NCBI RefSeq assembly: GCF_014190935.1
Contig: NZ_JACHVV010000005.1
Coordinates: 248,001 to 312,000, forward strand
Reading direction: 5' to 3'
Length of the DNA stretch: 64,000 bases
Source: Chryseomonas sp014190935
GTDB taxonomy: Bacteria; Pseudomonadota; Gammaproteobacteria; Pseudomonadales; Pseudomonadaceae
A program made the position numbers and the translations under genes. Positions 14,403 through 23,079 of this stretch are shown in pieces (the first letter of the stretch is position 1; the number at the start of each line of letters is the position of its first letter). The notes beneath the pieces are model-generated. The model was not told the DNA's origin, made no database searches, and was given only the letters and a program-made list of their open reading frames with translations.

Positions 14403-16361
14403 ATGGAACGCCTGTTCCGCCACGTCGATGCCTATGCCACGTGGAAAGCCGAACTCGATACCCAATTGGGCCGCTACCGCGACTGGTTGCAGCGTAATCG
14501 TCTCGCCTCCCCCGCCCTGGACGCCGCCCTGGCGACCTGCCAGAGCGAATTGCAGGCCGACGGCATCACCCTGGCCTTCGCCGGCGAGTTCTCGCGCGGC
14601 AAGACCGAGCTGATCAACGCCCTCTTCTTCGCCGACTACGGCCAGCGCATGCTGCCGTCGCAGGCCGGGCGCACCACCATGTGCCCCACCGAGATCTTCT
14701 TCGACGCTGCGGCCGACGGTCCCTATCTGCAGCTGCTGCCCATCGACAGCCGCCTGGACGAACGCAGCCTGACCGCCTGGCGCAAGGCGCCCGAGGCCTG
14801 GCAGCGCTTCCCCCTGGACGACCGTCACCCGGACGCCATGGCCGCCCTGCTGGCCAAGGTCACCGAGACCCGCGAGGTGGAAACCGCCGCCGCCGTGCAG
14901 CTGGGCTTCGATCCCGAGCAGCTGGAACAACTCGACAGCGACGGCCTGGTCAGCATCCCGGCCTGGCGCCATGCGCTGATCAGCATCGACCATCCGCTGC
15001 TGCGCCAGGGCCTGCGCATCCTCGACACCCCCGGTCTCAACGCCCTGGGCGCCGAACCGGAACTGACCCTGTCGCTGCTGCCCCACGCCCAGGCCGTGCT
15101 CTTTCTCATCGGTGCCGACACCGGCGTGACCGCCTCGGATCTCGCGCTCTGGGAGCAGTGCGTCAAGCCGTCCCTAGGCGATGCCCCGGAGCGGCTGTTT
15201 GCGGTGATGAACAAGATCGACAGCCTCTGGGACGACCTCGGCGGGGTCGCCCATGTCGCCCAGTCCCTGGAAAACGTCCGCCAGGCCAGCGCGCGGCAAC
15301 TGGCGCTGCCGGCCGAGCACATCCTGCCGCTGTCGGCCAAGCAGGCGCTGCTGGGCAAGGTCCGCGGCGACCTGGAACTGCTCGCGCGCAGCCAGCTGGA
15401 CAGCCTCGAACAGCTGCTCGCCGAACGCATCGTCGGCGCCCGCGAACGCCTGTTGCAGCAGCGCATCGTGCAGCAGGCCAGTGGTCTGCTGGGCGCCAGC
15501 CGCACCCTGATCGAACAGCGCCTGGAAGCCATCCGCGCCCAGTACGCGCAACTGGCGGACGAGGAACTGCCCGGCGCCGGCCTGGAATTGCAGACCGCCC
15601 GCACGCGCCAGGAATACGATCTCTACCATCGGCGCCTGCTGGACCTGCGCACCACCCAGAACATGCTCGCCGGGCAGCGCAAGCTGTTGACCGACCTGGT
15701 CGCGCCGGAGCGCCTGGACGCCCATCTGGACACCGCCCGCCGGGAATTCCGCACCAGCCTGACCACCGTCGGCATCAACCAGTCCATCGCCCGCTTCTTT
15801 CGCGTGGTCGAGCATGACCTGCTGGCCCTGGACAACGAAGCGGACCGCGCCAACAAGGTGCTCGGTGCGGTCTACCAGCGGCACAATGTCGAGAATCCGC
15901 TGCATCCCCTGGAAGCGCCGCGACTGCGCATCCGCCCCTATGTCCGCGAGCTGCGCCAGCTGCAACTCAAGACCGAGGAGGTCCAGCGCCAGGTCAAGAC
16001 CCTGCTCACCGAGCAGAGCGCCCTGGGTCGCCGCTTCTTCGCCACCGTGGCCCAGGAGGTCCAGGCGCTACAGGAAGGCGCCCATGCCCAGGTGCTGCGC
16101 TGGAACGACGGCGCCCTGACCCCGCTGGTGCAGCACACCCGCGAGCAGAAGCAGTTGCTGGAAACCAGCATGCTGGCGCTCAAGCAGCTCACCCAGCAGA
16201 ATCTCAACAGCCAGGAGCAGGTGCGCCGGCTGCAGGTGCACGAGGACGTCCTGCACGGGCAGCTCAGCGAGGTCAGCGACATGCTCAAGCAGATCAATCG
16301 GCCGGCGCCGTCCCAGCGCCACGACAACGTGGTCGCGCTGCCGCTGGCGCGGGTCGGCTAG
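14403..16361 (+). CDS. Dynamin-like GTPase (bacterial dynamin family)
   Basis: A 652-residue large GTPase. G1 is GEFSRGKT (residues 61-68), the switch region has RTTMCPTEI (90-98), G3 is DTPG (208-211) and G4 is NKID (270-273). The second half is largely helical with heptad-like Leu/Gln/Glu stretches, fitting a dynamin stalk and possible coiled coil. No clear transmembrane paddle was seen. Bacterial dynamins remodel or protect membranes, but the job of this one is unknown. ATG 14403 is preferred over an upstream TTG (14376) because AAGGAAG lies at 14390-14396. It stands between yggT and metX as its own unit. Confidence 0.88.
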   Translation: MERLFRHVDAYATWKAELDTQLGRYRDWLQRNRLASPALDAALATCQSELQADGITLAFAGEFSRGKTELINALFFADYGQRMLPSQAGRTTMCPTEIFFDAAADGPYLQLLPIDSRLDERSLTAWRKAPEAWQRFPLDDRHPDAMAALLAKVTETREVETAAAVQLGFDPEQLEQLDSDGLVSIPAWRHALISIDHPLLRQGLRILDTPGLNALGAEPELTLSLLPHAQAVLFLIGADTGVTASDLALWEQCVKPSLGDAPERLFAVMNKIDSLWDDLGGVAHVAQSLENVRQASARQLALPAEHILPLSAKQALLGKVRGDLELLARSQLDSLEQLLAERIVGARERLLQQRIVQQASGLLGASRTLIEQRLEAIRAQYAQLADEELPGAGLELQTARTRQEYDLYHRRLLDLRTTQNMLAGQRKLLTDLVAPERLDAHLDTARREFRTSLTTVGINQSIARFFRVVEHDLLALDNEADRANKVLGAVYQRHNVENPLHPLEAPRLRIRPYVRELRQLQLKTEEVQRQVKTLLTEQSALGRRFFATVAQEVQALQEGAHAQVLRWNDGALTPLVQHTREQKQLLETSMLALKQLTQQNLNSQEQVRRLQVHEDVLHGQLSEVSDMLKQINRPAPSQRHDNVVALPLARVG

Positions 16362-16412
16362 CCCCGCCCGCCACCCGTGGCGCGGTCCCCGGCCGCCGCG
16401 CCATGCCTGCCC

Positions 16413-16441
16413 TTGCCGCTCCCGGCGGTGCTCTTTAGACT
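16413..16441 (+). promoter_or_regulatory. Probable sigma-70 promoter of metX-metW
   Basis: TTGCCG (16413-16418) and TAGACT (16436-16441) are 17 bases apart and end 28 bases before the metX ATG. The leader is too short for a SAM riboswitch. Confidence 0.55.
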
Positions 16442-16469
16442 GGCGAGCCCCGCCCCGGACGAGCCGTCA

Positions 16470-17609
16470 ATGCCCAGCGTCATTCCCGAAGATTCCGTCG
16501 GCCTGGTCACCCCCGAGCTGCTGCACTTCAACGAGCCCCTGGCCCTGGCCTGCGGCCGCACCCTGCCGGCCTACGACCTGATGGTCGAGACCTATGGCGA
16601 GCTCAACGCCAGCCGCAGCAACGCCGTGCTGATCTGCCACGCGCTCTCCGGCCATCACCACGCGGCCGGCTACCACAGCATGGACGACCGCAAGCCGGGC
16701 TGGTGGGACAGCTGCATCGGTCCGGGCAAGCCCATCGACACCCGCAAGTTCTTTGTCGTCGCCCTCAACAACCTGGGCGGCTGCAACGGCTCCACCGGCC
16801 CCAGCAGTCCCAATCCCGACACCGGCCGCCCCTATGGCGCGGACTTCCCGGTGCTGACCGTGGAAGACTGGGTCAACAGCCAGGCGCGGCTGGCCGATCG
16901 CCTGGGCATCGCCCAGTGGGCGGCAGTGATCGGCGGCAGCCTGGGCGGCATGCAGGCGCTGCAGTGGACCATCAGCTATCCCGAGCGCATCCGCCACTGC
17001 CTGGCCATCGCCTCGGCGCCCAAGCTGTCGGCGGAAAACATCGCCTTCAACGAGGTGGCGCGCCAGGCCATCCTCTCGGATCCGGATTTCCATGCCGGCC
17101 ACTTCCAGGAAAAGGGCGTGATCCCCAGGCGCGGCCTGATGCTGGCGCGCATGGTCGGCCACATCACCTACCTGTCCGACGAGGCCATGGGCGAGAAATT
17201 CGGTCGCGAACTCAAGACCGACCAGCTCAACTACGACTTCCACAGCGTCGAATTCCAGGTGGAGAGCTACCTGCGCTACCAGGGCGAGGAATTCTCCGGC
17301 CGCTTCGACGCCAACACCTACCTGCTGATGACCAAGGCGCTGGACTACTTCGACCCGGCCCACGCCCAGGGCGGCGACCTGGCCAAGACCCTGGCCGGGG
17401 TGCAGGCGCGCTTCCTGATCGTCTCCTTCACCACCGACTGGCGTTTCTCGCCGGCGCGCTCCAAGGAGATCGTCAACGCCCTGATGGCCGCGCGCAAGGA
17501 CGTCAGCTACCTGGAGGTCGACGCCCCCCAGGGCCATGACGCCTTCCTCATCCCCATCCCGCGCTATCTGCAGGCCTTCTCCCACTACATGACCCGCATC
17601 GAGGTATAG
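16470..17609 (+). CDS. metX: Homoserine O-acyltransferase (O-succinyltransferase in Pseudomonas)
   Basis: A 379-residue alpha/beta-hydrolase-fold enzyme that activates homoserine for methionine synthesis. The nucleophile Ser is 157 in IGGSLGGMQAL, the Asp lies in TTDWRFSPARS and the His in PQGHDAFL. The HALSGHHHAAG and NNLGGCNGSTGPSS blocks are typical. Pseudomonas MetX enzymes are reported to use succinyl-CoA rather than acetyl-CoA; sequence inspection alone cannot prove it here. The start at 16470 gives the same length as P. aeruginosa MetX. metW follows after 5 bases. Confidence 0.96.
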   Translation: MPSVIPEDSVGLVTPELLHFNEPLALACGRTLPAYDLMVETYGELNASRSNAVLICHALSGHHHAAGYHSMDDRKPGWWDSCIGPGKPIDTRKFFVVALNNLGGCNGSTGPSSPNPDTGRPYGADFPVLTVEDWVNSQARLADRLGIAQWAAVIGGSLGGMQALQWTISYPERIRHCLAIASAPKLSAENIAFNEVARQAILSDPDFHAGHFQEKGVIPRRGLMLARMVGHITYLSDEAMGEKFGRELKTDQLNYDFHSVEFQVESYLRYQGEEFSGRFDANTYLLMTKALDYFDPAHAQGGDLAKTLAGVQARFLIVSFTTDWRFSPARSKEIVNALMAARKDVSYLEVDAPQGHDAFLIPIPRYLQAFSHYMTRIEV

Positions 17610-17614
17610 CTGCC

Positions 17615-18235
17615 GTGCGCGCCGATCTGGACATCATTCAGGAATGGATCCCCGCCGGCAGCCGGGTCCTCGACCTCGGTTGCGGCACCGGCGAGCTGCT
17701 CGCCTGGCTGCGCGATCACAAGCAGGTCACCGGCTACGGCCTGGAGATCGACCCGGACAAGATCGCCGAATGCCTGCTCAAGGACGTCAACGTCATCGAG
17801 CAGGATCTCGATGGCGGCCTGGCCAACTTCGCCAGCGACAGCTTCGACGTGGTGGTCATGACCCAGTCGCTGCAGGCCATGCAGTACCCCGATCGCATTC
17901 TCCAGGAGATGCTCAGGGTCGGTCGCCAGTGCATCATCACCTTTCCCAACTTCGGTCACTGGCGCTGCCGACTGTACCTGGGCGGCCGGGGCCGGATGCC
18001 GGTTTCCGACTTCCTGCCCTACACCTGGTACAACACGCCGAACATCCACTTCTGCACCTTCGAGGACTTCGAGCGCCTCTGCCGCGAGCAGCGCGCCCAG
18101 GTGCTGGATCGTCTCGCCGTGGACCGCCTGCATCGGCATGGCTGGGCCAGCAAGCTGTGGCCGAACCTGCTCGGCGAGATCGGCATCTACCGGGTCAGCG
18201 CGCCGCACCTGCACGACCTTCGCGTCGCGATATGA
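17615..18235 (+). CDS. metW: MetW, methionine biosynthesis methyltransferase-like protein
   Basis: A 206-residue class I SAM-methyltransferase-fold protein. The SAM motif VLDLGCGTGELLAWL is at about residues 18-32, with EQDLDGGLANF and ITFPNFGHWRCRL blocks typical of MetW. MetW is known to work with MetX in several proteobacteria, probably activating the acyltransferase. It starts with GTG 5 bases after metX, so the two are co-transcribed. Confidence 0.94.
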   Translation: MRADLDIIQEWIPAGSRVLDLGCGTGELLAWLRDHKQVTGYGLEIDPDKIAECLLKDVNVIEQDLDGGLANFASDSFDVVVMTQSLQAMQYPDRILQEMLRVGRQCIITFPNFGHWRCRLYLGGRGRMPVSDFLPYTWYNTPNIHFCTFEDFERLCREQRAQVLDRLAVDRLHRHGWASKLWPNLLGEIGIYRVSAPHLHDLRVAI

Positions 18236-18318
18236 CGTAAGGCATGGGTGGCGCGGCCAGCCTGGGCACGGCTTCGCGTACAATACGCCGCCCTTCTCAA
18301 CGCGACGCGGTGTCTCCC

Positions 18319-18912
18319 ATGTCCGACCTTACCGAACTGGTGCTCGCCAGCCACAACGCCGGCAAACTCAAGGAACTCCAGGCCATGCTCGGCGACCGGG
18401 TGAGGGTGCGCTCGGTGGGTGAATTCAGCCAGGTGGAACCCGAGGAAACCGGGCTGTCCTTTGTCGAGAACGCCATCCTCAAGGCGCGCAACGCGGCGCG
18501 GCTGTCCGGTCTGCCGGCCCTGGCCGACGATTCCGGCCTGGCGGTGGACGCCCTCGGCGGCGCCCCCGGCATCTATTCCGCGCGCTATGCCGACGGCCAG
18601 GGCGATGCCGCCAACAACGCCAAGCTGCTCGAAGCGCTGCGAGACGTGCCCGACGCCGAGCGCAGCGGCCAGTTCGTCTGCGTGCTGGCGCTGGTGCGCC
18701 ACGCCGACGACCCCTTGCCGATCCTCTGCGAGGGTCTCTGGCCCGGGCACATCCTGCATGCCGCCCAGGGCGAGCACGGCTTCGGCTACGATCCGCTGTT
18801 CCAGCCCGATGGCGAAGCGGTCTCCGCGGCCGAACTGGCGCCGGCGGAAAAGAACCAGCGCAGCCATCGCGCCCGCGCCATGGCCCAGCTCAAGCAACGG
18901 CTCGGCCTGTGA
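18319..18912 (+). CDS. rdgB: dITP/XTP pyrophosphatase (RdgB/HAM1)
   Basis: A 197-residue house-cleaning nucleotide pyrophosphatase that removes dITP and XTP from the pool. LVLASHNAGKLKELQAML at the N terminus, ADDSGLAVDALGGAPGIYSA and GEHGFGYDPLF are diagnostic. A TACAAT element at 18279-18284 could be its -10, though no good -35 is seen. The stop overlaps the hemW GTG start. The ATG at 18319 is chosen over the longer frame from 18244, which crosses the presumed promoter. Confidence 0.95.
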   Translation: MSDLTELVLASHNAGKLKELQAMLGDRVRVRSVGEFSQVEPEETGLSFVENAILKARNAARLSGLPALADDSGLAVDALGGAPGIYSARYADGQGDAANNAKLLEALRDVPDAERSGQFVCVLALVRHADDPLPILCEGLWPGHILHAAQGEHGFGYDPLFQPDGEAVSAAELAPAEKNQRSHRARAMAQLKQRLGL

Positions 18913-20060
18913 CCCAGGTGTTCGCCCTGCCGCCACTGGCGCTCTACGTCCATATCCCCTGGTGCGTGCGCAAGTGCCCCTATTGCGACTTCAACTCCCA
19001 TGCGGCCGGTCCGACCCTGCCGGAAGCCGAGTATGTCGACGCCTTGCTGGCGGATCTGGACAACGATCTGGTGCACGTCCATGGCCGCCCGCTGACCTCG
19101 ATCTTCTTTGGCGGCGGCACGCCCAGTCTGTTTTCCGCCGAGGCCCTGGGTCGCCTGCTGGACGGCGTGGCCCGACGGCTGAGCTTCGCGCCGGACATCG
19201 AGATTACCCTGGAAGCCAATCCTGGCACCTTCGAGCAGGCCAAGTTCGTCGCCTATCGCGGCCTGGGCATCAATCGGCTGTCGATCGGCATCCAGAGCTT
19301 CCAGGACGCCAAGCTCAAGGCCCTGGGGCGCATCCACGGCCGCGACGAAGCCATCCGCGCCGCCGACCGGGCGCGCGCCGCCGGCTTCGACAATTTCAAC
19401 CTGGACCTCATGCACGGCCTGCCCGAGCAGAGCGTGGCCGATGCCCTCGGCGATCTGGAGCAGGCCATCGCGCTGGCGCCCACGCACCTATCCTGGTACC
19501 AGCTGACCATGGAGCCCAACACGGTGTTCTGGAGCCAGCCGCCGGAGCTGCCCGAAGACGACACCCTCTGGGACATCCAGGAAGCCGGCCAGGCGCGCCT
19601 GGCGGCCGCCGGTTACCAGCAGTACGAGACCTCCGCCTATGCCCAGCCCGGGCGCCAGGCGCGGCACAATCTCAACTACTGGGGCTTCGGCGACTTCCTC
19701 GGCATCGGCGCCGGCGCCCACGCCAAGCTCAGCGCCCCGGACGGCACCCTGCTGCGCACCTGGAAGACCCGCCTGCCCAAGGACTATCTCGACCCGGCCA
19801 AGGACTTCCAGGCGGGCGCGAAACCCCTGGAGCCGGCCGACCTGCCCTTCGATTTCATGATGAACGCCCTGCGCCTGGTCGACGGGGTGCCCGCCGCCTG
19901 GTATCCGCAGCGGACCGGCCAGTCGCTGGACAGCCTGGCGCCAGCGCTGGCCGTGGCGCGCCGTGCCGGCCTGCTGGCCGAGGATGAGGAGCGCCTGCGC
20001 CCCACCGCCCGCGGCCAGCTGTTCCTGAACGACCTCTTGCAATCCTTTCTGCCTGACTGA
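18909..20060 (+). CDS. hemW: HemW, radical SAM haem chaperone
   Basis: A 383-residue radical SAM protein. The cluster motif is C19-x3-C23-x2-C26 in HIPWCVRKCPYCDFNSH. It resembles coproporphyrinogen dehydrogenase HemN but is of the shorter HemW class, which binds haem and acts as a chaperone; it should not be called HemN. FFGGGTPSLFS and LSIGIQSFQDAKLKALGR are conserved. It begins with GTG overlapping the rdgB TGA, an order (rdgB-hemW) conserved in gammaproteobacteria. Confidence 0.94.
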   Translation: MTQVFALPPLALYVHIPWCVRKCPYCDFNSHAAGPTLPEAEYVDALLADLDNDLVHVHGRPLTSIFFGGGTPSLFSAEALGRLLDGVARRLSFAPDIEITLEANPGTFEQAKFVAYRGLGINRLSIGIQSFQDAKLKALGRIHGRDEAIRAADRARAAGFDNFNLDLMHGLPEQSVADALGDLEQAIALAPTHLSWYQLTMEPNTVFWSQPPELPEDDTLWDIQEAGQARLAAAGYQQYETSAYAQPGRQARHNLNYWGFGDFLGIGAGAHAKLSAPDGTLLRTWKTRLPKDYLDPAKDFQAGAKPLEPADLPFDFMMNALRLVDGVPAAWYPQRTGQSLDSLAPALAVARRAGLLAEDEERLRPTARGQLFLNDLLQSFLPD

Positions 20061-20074
20061 CGAGGAGCTCTGCC

Positions 20075-20401
20075 TTGGACTTCGTACTTGACCATATCGC
20101 CGACCTCTCCCGCTGGAGCCGCAGCCACCTGGACGAGGTGGCCCTGGCGGTCACCGCCACCCTGCTGGTGCTGTTCGGCAGCCAGGTCAACGCCTTTATC
20201 CAGGCGCGCCTGGGCAGCCTGCCGACCGCCGTTCGGGTCCCGGCCTTCGCCCTGGCCTGCCTGGCCATCTATGGCGCCGCCATGACCTTCCTGACCCCCT
20301 GGGTGGTCAAGGGCCTGGCGCAGTTCAACAACTACGCCCTGGCCCCGGTGCTGCTGATCGGTGTCTGCCTGCTGGGCGTGCTGGCCGAACGTCGCGGCTA
20401 G
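20075..20401 (+). CDS. DUF3392 family membrane protein
   Basis: A 108-residue small membrane protein with about three hydrophobic segments (residues 24-40, 55-75 and 85-105). It belongs to the DUF3392 family of unknown function. It starts with TTG; GAGGAG at 20062-20067 gives a 7-base spacing and decides the start. It lies 14 bases after hemW. Its stop overlaps that of the convergent PAS-GGDEF-EAL gene in a single CTAG. Confidence 0.85.
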   Translation: MDFVLDHIADLSRWSRSHLDEVALAVTATLLVLFGSQVNAFIQARLGSLPTAVRVPAFALACLAIYGAAMTFLTPWVVKGLAQFNNYALAPVLLIGVCLLGVLAERRG

Positions 20402-22131
20402 CGACAGCGGGTGCGGATACCGTCCAGCAGGCACTCAAGGGATTGCGGGCGACCCAGCAGGAAGCCCTGGAAGGTGTCCACGCCCAGGTCCTTGAGCAAT
20501 TCGAACTGGGCCTGGGTTTCCACCCCTTCGGCGACGATCTGCATCTCCAGCGCCCGGCACAGGCTGACGATGCCGGCCAGCAGTTGCCGGGATCGGTCGT
20601 CGGCGTCCACCGCCAGCAGAAAGCTGCGGTCGATCTTGATGGTGTCGAAGGGCAGGCGGTGCAGATAGCCCAGCGATGAATAGCCGGTACCGAAATCGTC
20701 CATCGCCACCCGGAAGCCCTGCTCGCGCAAGGCGGCCAGGCGCCGCTCCGGCGTGCCCTGCTGCAGGAACACCGACTCGGTCACCTCCAGCTCCAGCGCC
20801 CTGGGCGCGATACCGAATTCGCCGCAGGCGGCCGCCAGGACCTCGGCCAGTTCATCATCGGCGACCTGCAGCGGCGAGATGTTGACCGCCACCGGGATCT
20901 GCAGACCGGCGTCCTGCAGGGCCCGGGCGCAAGCGGCGGCCCGGCGGATCGCCAGTCGTCCGAGGGCCGAGGCCATGCCGTTCTGCTCGGCCAGGGCGAC
21001 GAAGACGTTGGGCGGCACCGCCCCGACGCCGGGACAGTTCCAGCGCGCCAGCAACTCGGCGCTGACCATGCGCTGACGGGCATCGAACTTGGGCTGCAGG
21101 ACGAAGGTGATGAGCTCCGCCTCGATGGCGCCGTGCAGATGGGCCAGCAGGGTCACCTTGCTGCGCGCCTCGCTGGTCAGCTGCGGATCGTAGCAGCACA
21201 CCCGGCTCTTGCCGGCGGCCTTGGCCGCGTACATGGCGGCATCGGCATTGCGCAGCAGGGTCTCCACATCCAGCCCTTCTTCGGGCGCCAGACTCAGGCC
21301 GATGCTGGCCGATACGCGGATATCGTGACCGGCGATGCACTGCTGCCGGCCCACCGCCTGCACCAGTTGCTCGGCGACCTGGCGGGCCTGGTCGCGATCG
21401 CTCACGTCCAGCAGGGCGACGAATTCATCGCCACCCCAGCGCGCCAGCACCTCGCCAGCGCCCAGCACCTGGCGCAACTCGCGCACCAGGGCGCAGAGCA
21501 ATTCGTCACCGGCGGCGTGGCCCAGGGAGTCGTTAACCTCCTTGAAGCCGTCCACATCGATGAACAGCACCGCGAGGTTGCCGGTCTCTTCGAGCTCCTG
21601 CAGGCGCGTCTCGAAATCCTGGTAGAAGGAGGTGCGATTGGGCAACTGGGTCAGGGCATCGCTGAGCGCCATGCGCTCCAGCGCCTGTTCGGCGCGTTTG
21701 CGCTCGGTGATGTCCCTCAGACTGGCGACCACATAGCCTTCGCGATCCGCCTCGCCGGCGAAGCGACTCAGACTGATCTCCACCGGCGTGACCCGCTTGG
21801 CGGAGACGTGGAATTGGGCTTCGCACAGGGCATAGCCGTCGCGCTCGAAGGTGCGGATGGCCGCCTCGGGCAACTTGATGTAGTGCGACAGGTACTGGCC
21901 GCTGACACTGCGCTCCGCGCTGAGCATCAGGGCGCGCAGGGCGTCATTGGCTTCGATGATCTGCCCGCTTTCGGTCAGCACGGCCATGGCGTCGCGGCAG
22001 AGGGCGAAGGCCGAAGCGATGAGGTGCAGCGAGCGCTCGGTGCGCTGGCGCGCGCTGCGTTCGACTTCGAGCCAGCGGCGTACGGCGTGCAACTCGGCCG
22101 TGGGCGAATCGGGACGGACCAGGTCCCTCAT
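20398..22131 (-). CDS. PAS-GGDEF-EAL cyclic-di-GMP signalling protein
   Basis: A 577-residue cytoplasmic protein without membrane segments. A PAS-like sensor region covers about residues 35-145 (ending in SLRDITERKRAEQ). The GGDEF domain follows, with an intact RWGGDEF (233-237) and no RxxD inhibitory site nine residues before it. The EAL domain covers about 330-575. Its signature is altered to S-A-E-L-L (Glu 359), but VNIS, LEVTES, DDFGTGYSS, IKIDRSF and VAEGVET are kept, so phosphodiesterase activity is plausible. Whether it makes, breaks or both makes and breaks c-di-GMP cannot be told from sequence. The gene is a single unit, convergent with DUF3392. Confidence 0.93.
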   Translation of the reverse strand: MRDLVRPDSPTAELHAVRRWLEVERSARQRTERSLHLIASAFALCRDAMAVLTESGQIIEANDALRALMLSAERSVSGQYLSHYIKLPEAAIRTFERDGYALCEAQFHVSAKRVTPVEISLSRFAGEADREGYVVASLRDITERKRAEQALERMALSDALTQLPNRTSFYQDFETRLQELEETGNLAVLFIDVDGFKEVNDSLGHAAGDELLCALVRELRQVLGAGEVLARWGGDEFVALLDVSDRDQARQVAEQLVQAVGRQQCIAGHDIRVSASIGLSLAPEEGLDVETLLRNADAAMYAAKAAGKSRVCCYDPQLTSEARSKVTLLAHLHGAIEAELITFVLQPKFDARQRMVSAELLARWNCPGVGAVPPNVFVALAEQNGMASALGRLAIRRAAACARALQDAGLQIPVAVNISPLQVADDELAEVLAAACGEFGIAPRALELEVTESVFLQQGTPERRLAALREQGFRVAMDDFGTGYSSLGYLHRLPFDTIKIDRSFLLAVDADDRSRQLLAGIVSLCRALEMQIVAEGVETQAQFELLKDLGVDTFQGFLLGRPQSLECLLDGIRTRCR

Positions 22132-22235
22132 CGCAGCCGCCGCTCACGAAGGGCGGCACGGGGCCGGTTGGCGTTCTTGGAAAGGACTGACATCCAGGTG
22201 TCTCTGCGAATTCGACTGCAACCGCCATCACAGCA

Positions 22236-22263
22236 GGGCAATTGGCCATCATGCCAATTGCCC
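22236..22263. repeat. Perfect inverted repeat between trmB and the GGDEF-EAL gene
   Basis: GGGCAATTGGC at 22236-22246 pairs with 22253-22263 around a 6-base loop. It lies 38 bases past the trmB stop (minus strand) and about 100 bases upstream of the GGDEF-EAL start. No T-run is present; it may end trmB transcripts or be an operator. Confidence 0.5.
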
Positions 22264-22300
22264 GTTGGCAGCTCAAGCTCGATTCGTCAGCGATACACGG

Positions 22301-23011
22301 TCAGCTCTGGCGTTCGAACTTGAGATCCCAGACGCCATGCCCCAGTCGCTCGCCACGGCGTTCGAACTTGGTGATGGGTCTTTCCTCGGGGCGCGGCACA
22401 TAGCCCGAGGCGTCGCCGAGGTTACGGTAACCCGGGGCGGCGTTCATGATCTCGAGCATGTGTTCGGCATAGGCCTGCCAATCGGTGGCCATGTGCAGCA
22501 CCCCGCCGACCCTGAGCTTCTGCCGCACCAGTTCGGCGAAGGCCGGCTGGACGATACGGCGCTTGTGGTGGCGGCTCTTGTGCCAGGGATCGGGAAAGAA
22601 CAGCAGCACCCGGTCCAGACTGGCATCGGCCACGCACTGGCGCAGCACCTCGAGGGCATCGCAGCTGTAGACCCGCAGATTGGTCCGCTCCTGGGTCATG
22701 GCGCCGTTGAGCAGCGCGCCCACGCCCGGCCGATGCACCTCGACGCCGATGAAATCCTGCTCCGGCGCGGCGGCGGCCATTTCCAGGGTGGAATGACCCA
22801 TGCCGAAGCCGATCTCGAAGGTGCGCGGCGCCTGGCGGCCGAATACCTGGTCGAAATCCCGCGGGCCGTCGGTCAGCTCCAGACCGAAACGCGGCCAACC
22901 CTGGTCGAGACCGCGTTGCTGGCCTTCGGTCATGCGGCCGGCGCGCATCACGAAGCTTTTGATGGTGCGCCGGGGGCGGTCGGGGGTCTGGTCGTCTTGA
23001 TGATCGGTCAT
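22301..23011 (-). CDS. trmB: tRNA (guanine-N7)-methyltransferase
   Basis: A 236-residue SAM-dependent enzyme that makes m7G46 in the variable loop of tRNA. FEIGFGMGHSTLEMA is the SAM site, with LFFPDPWHKSRHHKRRIVQ and the C-terminal TKFERRGERLGHGVWDLKF block. The start at 23011 (MTDHQDDQTP) is chosen; the longer frame runs into thiG's 3' region. It lies downstream of thiS-thiG, after a terminator. Confidence 0.95.
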   Translation of the reverse strand: MTDHQDDQTPDRPRRTIKSFVMRAGRMTEGQQRGLDQGWPRFGLELTDGPRDFDQVFGRQAPRTFEIGFGMGHSTLEMAAAAPEQDFIGVEVHRPGVGALLNGAMTQERTNLRVYSCDALEVLRQCVADASLDRVLLFFPDPWHKSRHHKRRIVQPAFAELVRQKLRVGGVLHMATDWQAYAEHMLEIMNAAPGYRNLGDASGYVPRPEERPITKFERRGERLGHGVWDLKFERQS

Positions 23012-23028
23012 GGCGTTATCGATAGTGG

Positions 23029-23058
23029 GAAAAAGAGACGCCCGGCAGAGGCCGGGCG
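23029..23058 (-). terminator. Rho-independent terminator after thiG
   Basis: On the minus strand an 8-bp stem (CGCCCGGC pairing across a 4-base loop, 23039-23058) is followed by TCTCTTTTTCCC. It sits 22 bases after thiG and upstream of trmB. Confidence 0.75.
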
Positions 23059-23079
23059 CGTGAGCGATGGCGCCAGGTC

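Noticed and set aside
16362..16469. SAM riboswitch upstream of metX
   Set aside because: The leader is short and no aptamer-like pairing was seen; only a promoter fits.
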